NCBI GenBank assembly: GCA_003427395.1
Contig: BFEA01000295.1
Span: forward strand, 551,118 to 586,762
From: Chara braunii
Lineage: Eukaryota; Streptophyta; Charophyceae; Charales; Characeae
Length of the DNA stretch: 35,645 nucleotides
Direction of reading: 5' to 3'
The position numbers were made by a program, and so were the translations under genes. Under the pieces are notes generated by a model that was not told where the DNA came from, did no database searches, and was given only the letters and a program-made list of their open reading frames with translations. Numbering within the stretch: position 1 is the first letter of the stretch; every line of letters starts with the position of its first letter. Shown here one piece after another: positions 19,132 to 29,003 of the stretch.

Positions 19132-19942
19132 ATGACCATGGTTGGGACCCATAGTGGGTTAGAGACTAGCCCCTATAGTAAGGAGCAGCAAGAAAAGATG
19201 GCCGCCTTAGTCCAAGAGAACAGGGAGAGAAAAGAGTGTGAGAAGGAAGCGAAGCTAAAGACTATCGCAGACGAGCAGGCGGCGAAGATGAAGAGGTTGG
19301 AGGAGGAGATGAAGAGAGTGCAACAAGAGGACAAAGAAATAAGAAAATTTGCTGAAGCAGAAGCGGCAACAGAAGAAGAGAAAGAGAGTGAGAATTGAGA
19401 GTGGAGAAGGGAGCAGTGGTGGCACGATGAAGTGGGAAACACATACTGCGCTGGAGAAGAAGATCAGCGAGTGGGTCGCTAATTTATCGTTTGGGGAAGA
19501 CGAGGAAGCTGAGTCATATGTGACTAAGGATGAGAAGGCTGCGCTGACCGCTGAGCTAGCAACCATGACAGACCCGATGAAACGAAGAGAGAGGGAAGAC
19601 GAGCAAAAGTTAACATGGAAGCTGAGAATGAAGAGGGAGAAGAAAAGAAGGAGAGAGGAAGTGAATAAGATGATCGCAGCAGTGGCAAAGGTGCAGGAGT
19701 GTAGAGCGGAGGTGCTGGCCCAACCAGACGATAAGGCCAAGTGGGACAAAGTACTGGGCTACCTAGAGGTGTTGAGCAAGGCCTGGATGGAGGAGCGTCA
19801 GACCAGCTGGAGCGAAGACGTCGCATTAAGTGCCATGCAGTCCAGTTTCAAGAATTTTCCGCGCGAAATCGTCACCCACATTGGGGGCGAAGTCAAACAG
19901 TTGAGAGACAATGTAGGCAAGTTTTGTGAGGGCCTCTACAGC
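19132..19942 (+). pseudogene. gag, N-terminal part (coiled coil), frameshifted
   Basis: The first 88 codons (19132-19398) are a charged Glu/Lys/Arg-rich helix with heptad character, typical of gag N-termini in plant chromoviruses. The frame then stops. The continuation lies in another frame from about 19390 (IESGEGSSGGTMKWETH…), running through MTDPMKRREREDEQ and WDKVLGYLEVLSKAW. A single-base indel near 19390 explains this; a programmed shift is possible but unsupported. Gag would assemble the cytoplasmic particle. The frame enters an inverted duplication at 19800 and reads nonsense to a TAA at 20075. Coding boundaries are approximate. Confidence 0.75.
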
Positions 19943-20132
19943 GGCTACAGCTTTGACACCTTGAATGGCGCCCTCACAAAACTTCCCTACATTGTCTCTC
20001 AACTGTTTGACTTCGCCCCCAATGTGGGTGACGATTTCGCGCGCAAAATTCTTGAAACTGGACTGCATGGCACTTAACGCGACGTCTTCGCTCCAGCTGG
20101 TCTAAGGTGTCAAAGCTGTAGCCGCTGTAGAG
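19800..20132. repeat. Inverted duplication inside gag
   Basis: The arms 19800-19933 and 19970-20103 are reverse complements over 134 bases with three differences. The spacer segment 19934-19962 is again repeated in inverted form at 20104-20132. The arrangement is A, then an inverted copy of the whole A-plus-following segment, then the end of that segment. The ancestral gag frame continues from the left arm straight into 20133. The insertion brings a TAA into the gag frame. On the minus strand the same peptide motif (IVTHIGGEVKQLRDN) is read again, which is why an open frame appears on both strands. Confidence 0.95.
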
Positions 20133-20826
20133 GGAGAGGCCAGACCCCGTAAGGACCCAGTGAAACTTCAGTTCCCAGATGCGTACGGGGAAAAGAAGGA
20201 AGAAAACTTTGACAACTGGGAAGCCAATGTCAATAGTTGTATTTACTTACAGCATATTCTGATGGAGGAACAAGTCCTCGTGGCCTTCCAGGCCCTCAAA
20301 GATGAAGCGGCTAGTTTCGCCAGGTCTCTTGAGCGTACAACCGGTTGTGAAAACAACCTGGTTGCATATTCCAAAGTCACCCCTCTTTCCCAATTCCTCA
20401 AGCTCCTCAAGGAGCGTTTCGCTGCCCAACACGAGGCATTAGAACCTCTGACAAACTGCAAACGATCCACTCACGGCAGTGGAGAAGTGCCAGGGCACTC
20501 AAGGGTACCATGAACGACTTAATGGTCGCCCCGGACTATGGGGTCACTGAGACCAAGTTGGTCCAATTGTTTTATCGTGCCATACTAGACGCCCTGCGCG
20601 GGCATTTCTTTGACAAATCTCAGCAAGCCGGCATCACATATGATGCATTCAGTAGGGAAGTCGTCCTGTATGAGTCAAAGTCTATGCCAGTTACCACCTT
20701 CTGGCACAAGGACTTGGAGAAGGGAAAAGGGTGGAAAGGGCGAACCATCTCTGGCCAAGTCAAGGCCAAGGATCATATGATCCTTACCTTAGGGGAAGGT
20801 GGTACTGATGAGGTCCCGTACAATTA
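20133..20826 (+). pseudogene. gag, central (capsid-like) part, frameshifted
   Basis: 20160-20513 and 20510-20826 together read like the capsid region of a gypsy gag. FDNWEANVNSCIYLQHI and VLVAFQALKDEAASFARS are followed by FLKLLKERFA. After a frame change near 20470-20510 come LVQLFYRAILDALRGHFF and YDAFSREVVLYESKSM. The first ATG is not used as the true start because the frame continues in from the inverted duplication. A TAG at 20824-20826 ends the frame and recurs in the next tandem copy. Confidence 0.7.
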
Positions 20827-21126
20827 GATAGAGTGGGGCCTCGAGCATAATGGCAGTAATGTGGGACAAGGGAGGTCTTATGCTGCTGACGCGGCTGGAG
20901 GGAGGCCGCAAGGTAGAGGAGGAGACCAGGGCCAAAGGGGCCAGGTCATGAGAGGCTGTGGGCCGTGACGAGGTTCCATACAGTTAGATAGAGTGGGGCC
21001 TCGAGGATGATGGCAGTAGTGTGGGGCAAGGGAGGTCTTATGCTGCTGTCGCGGCTGGAGGGAAGCCGCAAGGTAGGAGGAGGCCAGGGCCAAAGGGGCC
21101 AGGCCAAAGGAGGCTGTGGGCCGGGC
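20807..21126 (+). repeat. 160-bp tandem duplication within gag
   Basis: Copies about 20807-20966 and 20967-21126 share TTAGATAGAGTGGGGCCTCG, GGGAGGTCTTATGCTGCTG, CGGCTGGAGGGA(G/A)GCCGCAAGG and GGCCAAAGGGGCCAGG-like blocks. Both copies carry the same TAG. The segment encodes the Gly/Arg-rich linker before the zinc knuckle. Confidence 0.9.
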
Positions 21127-21432
21127 GCGCAGGGGGTTGGTGGCCGAGGACATCGCCAAGTGGGAGGTAGGGGTCAAGGTCCCCCGTTAAATCGCCAGGG
21201 TAACCGGTCCCTACAGCAAGGAGGTGGAAGGACACCTCAAGGAGGATGGCACTCAGGCTTGCCGCAGGGCAGGCCCTGGGAAGACTTGGGCTTGGACCAG
21301 CGATTATGGCAGGAACGCATGAACATGGGTCAGTGCGCATTCTGTGGTAACCCGGCGCACGTAATTAAATTTTGTTCAAAGTATAGACGGGCCCGTTTGG
21401 CTGCTCAATTGTCAAAAGGCAGTCGCCAGTAG
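21127..21432 (+). pseudogene. gag nucleocapsid with CCHC zinc knuckle
   Basis: A Gly/Arg/Gln-rich stretch leads to CAFCGNPAHVIKFC, a C-x2-C-x4-H-x4-C zinc knuckle with all four ligands intact. The knuckle binds the element's RNA during packaging. The frame ends in a TAG at 21430-21432, in the context …AQLSKGSRQ. Adjacent protease sequence starts about 80 bases on in another frame. Confidence 0.85.
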
Positions 21433-21512
21433 GGGTCGCAACTGCCCCTACTTCCAGGCCATGTGGAGAAGTAAGCGCTCACGAACAGGACACTCCCAAC
21501 CCACATGAGCCT

Positions 21513-22300
21513 ATGGCAGAGGTTGCAGGCCCGTGCCTAGACAGTTGTCCAAAGACTGCTTGTCTTAGCGTCTTTTTAGGCACGTCCCTCACAGGTGTGG
21601 CAGAAGAGTTGGAGAGGATGTCAGCCTGGGCCAAAATGAAAAGGGAAAGTAAGGAACAACTGATTCTGGTATATGTAGAGGTTTTTAGAAGTAGAGTAGA
21701 GGCCCTCACAGACCCAGGGGCTACCCGTAGTTACATTAGCCGTAGGGCGCTGAAGAAGCTGAGGCTAGGACTAAAAGTCCAAAAGTTAGTCGACCCCATA
21801 GTCAGTGACCTCATAGACAACCGCACGATGCGAGTTGAGGACTACGTAGAGGGAATCTAGACGTACTTTCGCCTAGAGAAGAATGAAAAAGTGGAGAAGG
21901 TCCTCCATTCTTTGACTCTCCTCGTGCAGAATGACCTTCCTTTCGATATAGTGTTAGGAATGGATTGGGGAGAGGCAGCAGGGGCCACACTTCATTTGAG
22001 AGAGCATGAGTGTAGGCTACCTAGTCCGTCAGGCGAGGTTAAGGTTGCCGGCTTTTTCCATGTGTCTGGTGTAGATAACACCTCGGCACATTACTGTCTC
22101 AATGTTCCTGCGTTCGCGCGATTAGTAAAGAAGTTGCAGTTAGAAGACCAGATCTTTGTAGTTTATGTTAAACCTGTCACTTAGGCCTAGGAAAAGGATA
22201 GTTCCACAGATCCAACAATTGCCAAGTTGCTGGAAGAATTCAAAGACTTGACTGAGTCGCCGACAGGAGTAATGTCGCGACCCATCCAGCACAGTCGTCT
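21513..22300 (+). pseudogene. Protease and start of reverse transcriptase, with stops
   Basis: One frame carries an aspartic protease: VEALTDPGATRSYIS holds the active-site region and DIVLGMDWG the conserved C-terminal block. The expected D-(S/T)-G-A is D-P-G-A here, so the catalytic triad is altered. TAG stops interrupt the frame at 21858, 22182 and 22188. After them the frame continues into [22 protein letters not shown], the linker before RT. RPIQH is then joined almost directly to the [13 protein letters not shown] block in another frame. The usual stretch of several tens of residues between these is missing, an apparent internal deletion near 22290. Confidence 0.75.
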
Positions 22301-23040
22301 CCTTTTGGAGCACCAGCTTTGTTTGTCCCAAAGAAGGAGGGACAACTCCGTATGTGTATAGACTATAGGGGTTTAAACGCGATTACTATAAAGAATGTTG
22401 AGCCACTACCTGGATAGACGATCTTCTAGATCGGGTGTATGGTTGCAAGTATTTCTCCAAAATAGACTTGAAGTCCGGATACCATAAGATAGAAGTCCAT
22501 CCTCATGACCAGTACAAGACAACATTCCAGACTACAAACGGGCACTATGAGTTCATAGTGATGCCCTTTGGACTAACCAACGCGCCAGGTACCTTCCAGC
22601 GTTATATGGACGACCTGTTTAGGTCGTGGTTAGATTAGTTTATAATAGTCTCTCTAGATGATATCCTAGTTTTTAGTAAGACCCTCCAGGAGCACCAGGG
22701 TCATCTGAGGCAGGTCTTGGAGAAGCTACGAGACGCTAACTTCAAGACCAACGCAAAGAAGTGTGAGTGGGCCAAGATACAAGTTTTATACTTGGGCCAC
22801 GTGTTGGACGGAGATGGCATTAAGCCAAAGAACAACAAGATAGCGACAATTAGAAACTGGCCGACGCCCCGCACATTGACAGAGTTGCGGTCGTTCCTAG
22901 GCTTCGCTAACTACTATAGGAAGTTCGTGAGGAACTTCTCCACTATCGCCGCCCCCTTGCGCAGACTGCTAAAGAAAGAGGCAATCTGGCAATGGGACAA
23001 AGACTGTACGTCTGCGATGAAGAAGTTAAAGCGCGCGTTA
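22301..23040 (+). pseudogene. Reverse transcriptase domain, inactivated
   Basis: Recognisable RT blocks in order are [13 protein letters not shown] and [15 protein letters not shown], a one-base frameshift near 22412, then YFSKIDLKSGYHKI, TTFQTTNGHYEFIVMPFGL, TNAPGTFQRYMDDLF, a TAG at 22636, VSLDDILVFSKT and LRSFLGFANYYRKFV. RT copies element RNA into cDNA. The catalytic box normally YLDD reads SLDD, with the Tyr codon changed to TCT at 22651-22653. Both Asp residues remain. Block order and the LGFANYYRKF signature are diagnostic of Ty3/gypsy. Confidence 0.9.
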
Positions 23041-23500
23041 ATAAAATACCCTGTCCTCAAAGTACCAGATCCGTCCTTGCCATTTGTCTTTATCACAGAC
23101 GCAAGTCAGTTTGGGATAGGCACCGTGCTGCAGCAAGACGACGGCAATGGCTATAGACCCGTAGAGTTCATGTCAACGAGGATGCCCTTTGAGAAGGTCG
23201 CTACCTCCACGTACGAGAGAGAACTCTACGCTCTCAGGCAGACTTTGGACCATTGGAAGCACTATCTCTTGGGAGGCACTTCAAATTGTATTCTGACCAC
23301 GAGACACTTCGTTGGCTAAAGACACAGGTCAAGATGACACCTAAGTTGACTAGGTGGGCCGCAGAGATAGACCAATTTGACTTGAGCTCAAGCCTGTAAA
23401 GGGCAAATACAATGTAGTTGCGGATGCTCTGAGTAGGAGATCAGACTACTTTGGAACCGTAGTACACTATCTGGATATAGGGAGAGACCTGCGGGAGAAA
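23041..23500 (+). pseudogene. RNase H domain, frameshifted
   Basis: Continues from RT with FVFITDASQFGIGTVLQQ (first catalytic Asp) and TSTYERELYALRQTLDHW (Glu). Near 23275 the frame shifts and resumes as FKLYSDHETLRWL. A further shift near 23375 leads to VKGKYNVVADALSRR, the conserved end of the domain. RNase H would remove the RNA strand during reverse transcription. Residues look conserved, but at least two indels break the frame. Confidence 0.85.
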
Positions 23501-24478
23501 GTGAGGCGCCTGTGCGTCCCCAACAGCGAAGAGATCCGCAATTTGATTTTAGGGGAATGCCACGATACTGAAGGGCATTTCGGTTGGCAAAAGACATTAC
23601 CAACCTGATGCGTGTGTATACCTGGCCACGGATGAAGAATGACTGCATAGAATATGTCCGCAGATGCAAAGTGTGCCAAAGGAATAAGTCTATTACACAC
23701 GCGCCCCTAGATCTTCTCAGACCCTTGCCTATTCCGGATCAGCCGGGAGACTCCGTGTCCATAGACTTCATGGACACCCAAGTCAAGAGTAGACATGGTA
23801 AGAGCCAAGTCATGGTCGTAGTTAACCGCTTTAGCAAATATGCAATTTTCATTCCTTCGCCTGCAGAGGCACGTACGGACTTAGTTATATAGAAGTTTTT
23901 TGACTTTTGGGTAAGTGAGAATGGAATCCCATTGTCAATAGTTAGTGGTAGAGATAGTCGTTTCACCAGCCAGAACTGGCAAGAACTCATGAGAGTTTAC
24001 GGATCTAAGTTGCTAATGCCATCTGGCCGTCACCCAGAGACTAACAGTCAAACAGAATAGATGAACAAGATCCTACAGCAAGTTCTGCGCATGTACATTA
24101 GACCAGATCAGATTAACTGGGATGAGATGTTGCATAAGGTAGCTAGTGCATACAACAACAGCGTGCATCTATCCACCTGCCGCACTCCCAATGAGTTGCA
24201 CAAGTCCTTTCGACCACACCCCGTTCGAAGGACTGAACCGAGATCACATTCACAGATTACCCCCCGGTACCAGGGAGTTTGCGATACAGCACGAGAAAGA
24301 AATAGCCACCGTTGTTGAAAACCTCAAGAAGGCCCATCATAGGATGATAGAGAAAGCTAATAAGCACCGCCGCCCGTCGCAGTTTCAAGTAGGCGACTTA
24401 GTCTGGGTCAAGGCTAAAGAGTTTGCACCTGAGGAAAACATCTCGCAGAAGTTACTGCCTGCATATAGAGGACCCTGA
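23501..24478 (+). pseudogene. Integrase, inactivated
   Basis: The N-terminal zinc module is visible as CHDTEGHFGW (His-x4-His), with a frameshift near 23593, then RRCKVCQRNK (Cys-x2-Cys). The core shows SIDFMDTQV (first Asp), a TAG at 23890, IVSGRDSRFTS, a TAG at 24058 just after SQTE (the Glu), and a frame change near 24205 into EGLNRDHIHRL. In relatives the second catalytic Asp sits in a SDRD-type block; here it is SGRD, with GGT at 23947-23949. QVGDLVWVKA and LPAYRGP mark the C-terminal GPY/F region, where a TGA (24476-24478) stands at a likely Trp. Confidence 0.9.
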
Positions 24479-24850
24479 CCGGTTCTAGAAGTCAAGGGCG
24501 GAGAGGATGGACCATCCTATAGCATTGAGATTCCAGCACACCTCCACAACTACCCCGCGTTTCATGCTTCAAAGCTGCTACCGTGTGTCACAAGTCAACA
24601 GTTCCCTCCAAGAAGATCCATGATCCCTCCGGATATGGATGGAAGCTATGACATTGAAGGCATTGTAGATGAGGATGTGTTCAGAACAGGAGGTAGAGGT
24701 CGTCCCCAGAAACAATACAAGGTCCGTTTTCCCTATCAGGAACCGGAAGACGACCGCTGGTTCACGAAAACAGAACTTCTAGAAACCGCTCCCGACATTA
24801 TCACAGCCTATGAACGCGACAAGAAAGGTAAAGGTCCCTCCTTGAACTGA
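24479..24850 (+). pseudogene. Integrase C-terminus with chromodomain
   Basis: The same frame continues after the TGA: HNYPAFHASKLLPC is a linker. YDIEGIVDEDVF, GRPQKQYKVRFPYQ, EDDRWFTKTELLE and APDIITAYE follow the strand-strand-helix outline of a chromodomain (Y-x-VE-x-I start, YLVRW-like strand, W-x-P-like strand, helix with APE). In chromoviruses this domain directs integration to particular chromatin. The Trp of the YLVRW strand is Phe here. Stop TGA at 24848-24850. Confidence 0.85.
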
Positions 24851-24875
24851 AATGTTCTCGGAGGACCTCGAATTT

Positions 24876-24888
24876 AGGATGGCGGGAG
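24876..24888 (+). promoter_or_regulatory. Polypurine tract
   Basis: AGGATGGCGGGAG directly precedes the TG of the 3' LTR, the place where plus-strand synthesis is primed. It has one T and one C interruption. Confidence 0.6.
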
Positions 24889-25273
24889 TGAAACGGGTTT
24901 CACCTTTTAGCAGTAGCGGATGCAGTACCCAAGGTTCGATCCCTAGACCTCACCCTACCTATGTACAGTGTCTGTATAGATCCCGAGAACTGAACCTGTG
25001 ACCTGTGTATTCGAGGACAGTTCGTAGGTCTGTCGTAGGTCCCTAGGCAGCAGGGGTTCTATCTGTAGGTCTATAGCGTAGAAGTCTTAGTGAGTTCCGG
25101 GAGCTTAGCTGTAGACCTAGAAGGTAGGCAAGCGGGCAAGTGGTCAAGTGGTGAGGCAAGTGGTGGACTAAACCGCAGTGTAACAGCAGTACAACGTCGG
25201 TAGGATAGCTGTGAGTCCACAGTCAGTCAGCGGAAGGTCCAGTCAGTCCCAGTCCGGTCCAGCAAGTACCACA
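24889..25273 (+). repeat. 3' LTR (complete or truncated)
   Basis: Matches 16111-16498 with about 17 substitutions and one 3-base deletion. Starts TGAAACGGGTTTCA and ends GTACCACA, followed by CAAG. If the LTR really extends to the primer-binding site at 17642, this copy retains only U3. Confidence 0.85.
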
Positions 25274-26091
25274 CAAGAAGGGTTTTCAATACACGAATTC
25301 CATTGTCGAATCCTTACATTTGTTCTCCAGTTTTTGCAAGTCCTTTGCCAAAGCATCACCCTACTTTCGGCCGTATCTTTACACAATTGTTTGCCGACCC
25401 CAGTCGCCAGTTCAATCCACATGCATGACCGTGAATTTTGCAGCGTACATGTGGATCACGATTGCCTGTGTGCTCGATGTCGAGGCAACTCACTGAATTT
25501 CACTCCCGAAAGTCTGGGCTTTGAAGCATGTAAAACATATGTGGGCTCATTGTAGAAATTATATTATATTTGCCAACATAATCAAATACAACGCATGCCT
25601 TGTGAATGAATCCAATACACAGGTTGCTTTCTTTTCGAATACAATTCATGTGTTCTATTCAGACAGCCCTAATATTCAGGTCCCATAGTGAAGAATTCCA
25701 ATGTGAACTTGTGAATCTGGTGCTTCGATCGCTTACAATTGTTTTAGGGGGATACCATTCAAGCATGTGTGCATTTCGAATTCCTCAATCACCCGGTCTT
25801 TTGGCGCATATGGTAGTACGCAAACAAGTGACGGAAAACATGTCACCACGTACCATGACTTGAAACAAGTTGGCATTTTTCCAAGCCTAGGGTCTAGAGG
25901 CAGCATCTAAAAACAACGCACAGTTGCTCCTTCCCACTGAGCCTTTGCCAGGCCTTGGCACTGTCAATTTCGGCCCAGTACTCGTGAACGATCTACAGTG
26001 CCCACTACAGATGCACCGGTGGTTTAAACCCATTCCCATTCCAGAACGCCCCAGTGAAATCTATTTCCATTGATTTCACCGACAGAAGAAA
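25274..26091. other. No gene firmly seen
   Basis: Balanced composition. On the minus strand a short stretch near 25310-25370 reads as a Leu/Lys-rich helix (ALAKDLQKLENKCKD). A TAG precedes it and GTAAGG follows its first part, so a small exon is possible, but nothing confirms it. Confidence 0.3.
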
Positions 26092-26331
26092 TCAGTTTTC
26101 TTTTAAGTCATGGTGCATGTTGACAGGTTTGCCGTCACTGTCGATCCTTAACCACCCCATGTGCCAAAAGACCTGATGATTGAGAAATAAAAAATGTGCA
26201 ACATCCTCAAATGTTGTCCCCCTAAAAGGATTGTAAGCAATCAGAGCACCAGCGTAATCCTTCACTGCAGGAACTGTATTAAACCACAAGTACACGGCCT
26301 CAGCCTTGCAGTCCAAAACTTGTCGCCACAA
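26092..26331 (-). CDS. Hypothetical protein fragment or exon
   Basis: A 79-codon frame reads like real protein: NTVPAVKDYAGALIAYNPF, then RGTTFEDVAHFLFLNHQVFW and HMGWLRIDSDGKPVN. Composition is balanced and not repeat-derived, unlike most frames nearby. There is no ATG at the 5' side; the nearest start-like codon is TTG, and an in-frame TGA lies 24 bases upstream. If real, it is an internal or terminal exon, or a fragment of a decayed gene. I do not recognise the family. No partner exon could be identified by eye. Confidence 0.3.
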   Translation of the reverse strand: MWRQVLDCKAEAVYLWFNTVPAVKDYAGALIAYNPFRGTTFEDVAHFLFLNHQVFWHMGWLRIDSDGKPVNMHHDLKEN

Positions 26332-26719
26332 GAAAACAAGGCCACATTGTCAAACACTGGGCCTGCCGTTGATAAATTCAATCGGCGACCCCATTATCGT
26401 TATGGCGCTCCTGAATTCGACGTGTCAGACCTGCGACCCAGGTGCCCATGTACTGGTGCTTCAAGCGCGGCTGGCCATGACTTCAGATCGTCAATGAGAG
26501 ACAAATGGACAAGAATAAAGAATCCACTGGACAGTCACACAATGGCTGCATTCGCTCATTATCCGAGACCAGAACAGTTGGCATGAGGACCTATCAATGG
26601 CAGACAATGTGTACTACCATTCCATCAATCTCACTACCGGTATGACCCGATGTAATTTGCAGGTCGGTTCGTGTGTTCGAAGTCCTCTTGACAACTTAGT
26701 AACATCAATGGCATATCTG

Positions 26720-27040
26720 CTTGACCACTGGCATGCCTGGAAAGGGTGCGAAGTACCAGAAACTGCCTGCATACGCCGTCTTAACGATGCACGCGCAACA
26801 AGAGGACGTGGTCACGCATCCAAAACAAGCAATGCACACCTGCTACTAAGCCTGATCGGCAGGACATCAGCTTGACCGCCTGCATGCCTGGTGAGGATGT
26901 AAAGTACCAGAAACTGCCTGCATACGCTGTGTTAGCAATGCACGGGCAACAAGAGGACATGGTCAAGCAAACAGTACATCGGCTTGACCGCTGGCATTCC
27001 TGGTTAGGGTGTGAAGTACCAGAAACTGCCTGCATACGCT
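26720..27040 (+). repeat. Tandem repeat, 2.4 copies of 112-151 bp
   Basis: Units start at 26720, 26871 and 26983 with CTTGACC(A/G)C(T/C)(G)GCAT. Each contains GAAGTACCAGAAACTGCCTG (AAAGTACC in one) and CATACGC. The first two continue with GCAACAAGAGGAC(G/A)TGGTCA. Frames on both strands here mirror the repeat. Confidence 0.85.
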
Positions 27041-27970
27041 CAGTTCAGCAACAAGGTATAGTGCCATGCAAACTGTTGCCCCTCTACTATGGACCGTGGC
27101 CTATTCCCAAGGTCCTAGGATTTATACACTCTAAACCCTCCTGTGGCATGGATTCCACCCCACATTTGTGGACATAGCCCATGTTTCATGCATATCTCCA
27201 CGACAACTGAAAGTGCTTCAAGGATGCACTTGCAACAACCAAAGCCATGAGATCCTCGGTCACAGTTACGCACGAGTCATGATCTCTGTTCCCGTACACC
27301 ACGTGGCTTTGGATGTGGGTGGCTGCTTCAGAACTACCGATGCGGTTTCATAGACACCCAACCAACCATAAAATAAACCCCGGTTACCCACTATTGCATC
27401 ATTCTTAAACACCATTAGACGTTCGCCGGGCCTTTCAAAAACACCTGCCTGTTAGCACAGGGCAATGGAAAAGAAATGCTCAGAGAGCCCATCCCAGAAA
27501 GGCCATCAGCGACAGACAAGTTGCGTGCCATGACAGTTTGAATCTCTTGAAACGCGCCCAGTCATAAATCAGCATTGGGAAAAAGAGGTTGGGAACAACT
27601 GATGGTTTTAACACGCTCTTCTCCTAATGAGGTGCAAGTTCTTAAATCTTCCTTCGTTTTCACTCGCCCTCGTAAAAGAGAAGAGGCCCTTACCTTATTT
27701 CTTTCATCGGAGTAAATCAAGATTTTTCGTTTGTTCATTCACACACTCGGCCAATCAGCACTTCCACATCATGCAGATCACACTTGCCAGATGTCTCCAT
27801 CAAGCAAGGGCCAGTCTTCTTCCCAGGCATCACCACAGATAGACAAACATGAAGTTCATGTGAGGAGATAGGTGGCGAGCGTAGCACCAAGCGAAGATAA
27901 ACAAACAGAGGAGAACCAAGAACTCTCCCTCCACAAGACACTGACTGTGACTGACACGTTGGCAAGCTTC
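27041..27970. other. No gene seen
   Basis: Anonymous sequence. Short frames such as 27168-27353 and 27627-27842 have no recognisable motif. Confidence 0.35.
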
Positions 27971-28040
27971 TTACTCATTTCTGAGCTCTCTTTACTCATT
28001 TCTTAGCTCTCTTTACTCATATCTAAGCTCTCTTTACTTG
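27971..28040 (+). repeat. 22-bp tandem repeat, about three copies
   Basis: TTTACTCATTTCT(G/T)AGCTCTC repeated, the last copies with TCTAAGCTCTC and ACTTG variants. Confidence 0.85.
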
Positions 28041-28553
28041 TTCACTAACACTGATAGGAACCTTGGAAGTAGGACAAACCTGCCAAACATGCAGTCCTTC
28101 ACCAAAGAGCAAACCACACACTTGCACAGCTGCTACCATTCCCAACATCCGTGAGCGGGCCCAACAACTTAGGGAAGGCACTAACTGTAGAGGTATCCTC
28201 AGCCAACATCCTAACGATGCGTCATCATTGCTGAGACGAAACACACTAAGTTTCATTGAGATGTTCCTGAAGATACGCCTGAAGTAAATTGCAGTAAGTT
28301 TCAGAATGAAACAAACAGAGTTGCAACATTTCCACTGCCTTCAGTGTAGCAAAACCATTCACATGTTCCTGAACATAAGTAGAAATAGTTGTACCCAACT
28401 AACACCCCCCCTCTCTCTCTCCCAACTACTTCACATGTTCCTGAAAGTAGTGGACACATAGTAGTACGCAGGTCACCCTCTCTCTCTCTCTCTCCACCAC
28501 ATCGCATGTTCCTGATTGTTATGAACGTAGTAGCACCCAATAACATGTAAAGT

Positions 28554-28556
<3 letters not shown>

Positions 28557-28622
<66 letters not shown>

Positions 28623-28637
28623 GGGTACCACTTTGTC

Positions 28638-28682
<45 letters not shown>
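28557..28682 (+). repeat. Two long (GA)n microsatellites with a shared flank
   Basis: (AG)n at about 28557-28620 and 28642-28682. Each is followed by TTGGGTACCACTTTGTCCAC, so tract and flank form a duplicated unit. Long Glu-Arg frames here are artefacts. Confidence 0.95.
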
Positions 28683-28684
<2 letters not shown>

Positions 28685-28812
28685 GGGTACCACTTTGTCC
28701 ACTATGTTCAGGACCATGTGAATGGTGTCGCCGCAAGGAAGGCAATGGAAGTCTTGCAACTCTCTGTTTCATTCTGAAACTTACTGCATTTTACCTCAGG
28801 CATATCTATAGG

Positions 28813-29003
28813 AACATCTCACCGAAACTTATGCATTTCATCTCAGCAAAACCATCTCATCCTCTACTCCTATCTGGCGCATCTTTAGGATGTTGGCCGA
28901 GGATATCNAACATCTCACCGAAACTTATGCATTTCATCTCAGCAAAACCATCTCATCCTCTACTCCTATCTGGCGCATCTTTAGGATGTTGGCCGAGGAT
29001 ATC
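28813..29003 (+). repeat. Exact 95-bp duplication around one N
   Basis: 28813-28907 and 28909-29003 are identical, separated only by the N at 28908. This is most simply two contig ends that overlap but were not merged. Confidence 0.95.

Larger units (their letters stand above)
16111..25273 (+). mobile_element. Ty3/gypsy chromovirus, full-span but defective
   Basis: Related LTR sequences at both ends (16111-16498 and 24889-25273) bracket, in order, a leader, gag with a CCHC knuckle, protease, reverse transcriptase, RNase H, integrase and a C-terminal chromodomain. The RT-before-integrase order places it in Ty3/gypsy, and the chromodomain makes it a chromovirus. CAAG follows the 3' copy and precedes the 5' copy, a possible 4-bp target duplication. 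Coding capacity is destroyed by stops, frameshifts, internal duplications and active-site changes. The two LTR segments differ at about 17 of 385 positions plus one 3-base indel (my count by eye), consistent with an old insertion. A 770-base N gap hides part of the 5' region. Confidence 0.9.

Noticed and set aside
19826-20068. 80-codon minus-strand protein matching gag
   Set aside because: It is the inverted copy of the plus-strand gag segment, not a separate gene.
20824-24478. Alternative genetic code with TAG read as Gln
   Set aside because: The element also has frameshifts, a TGA and catalytic changes, so decay explains it better; kept only as a testable rival.
26720-27040. CRISPR-like spaced repeat
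   Set aside because: Units are long, diverged tandem copies with related spacers, in eukaryotic DNA; not a CRISPR array.
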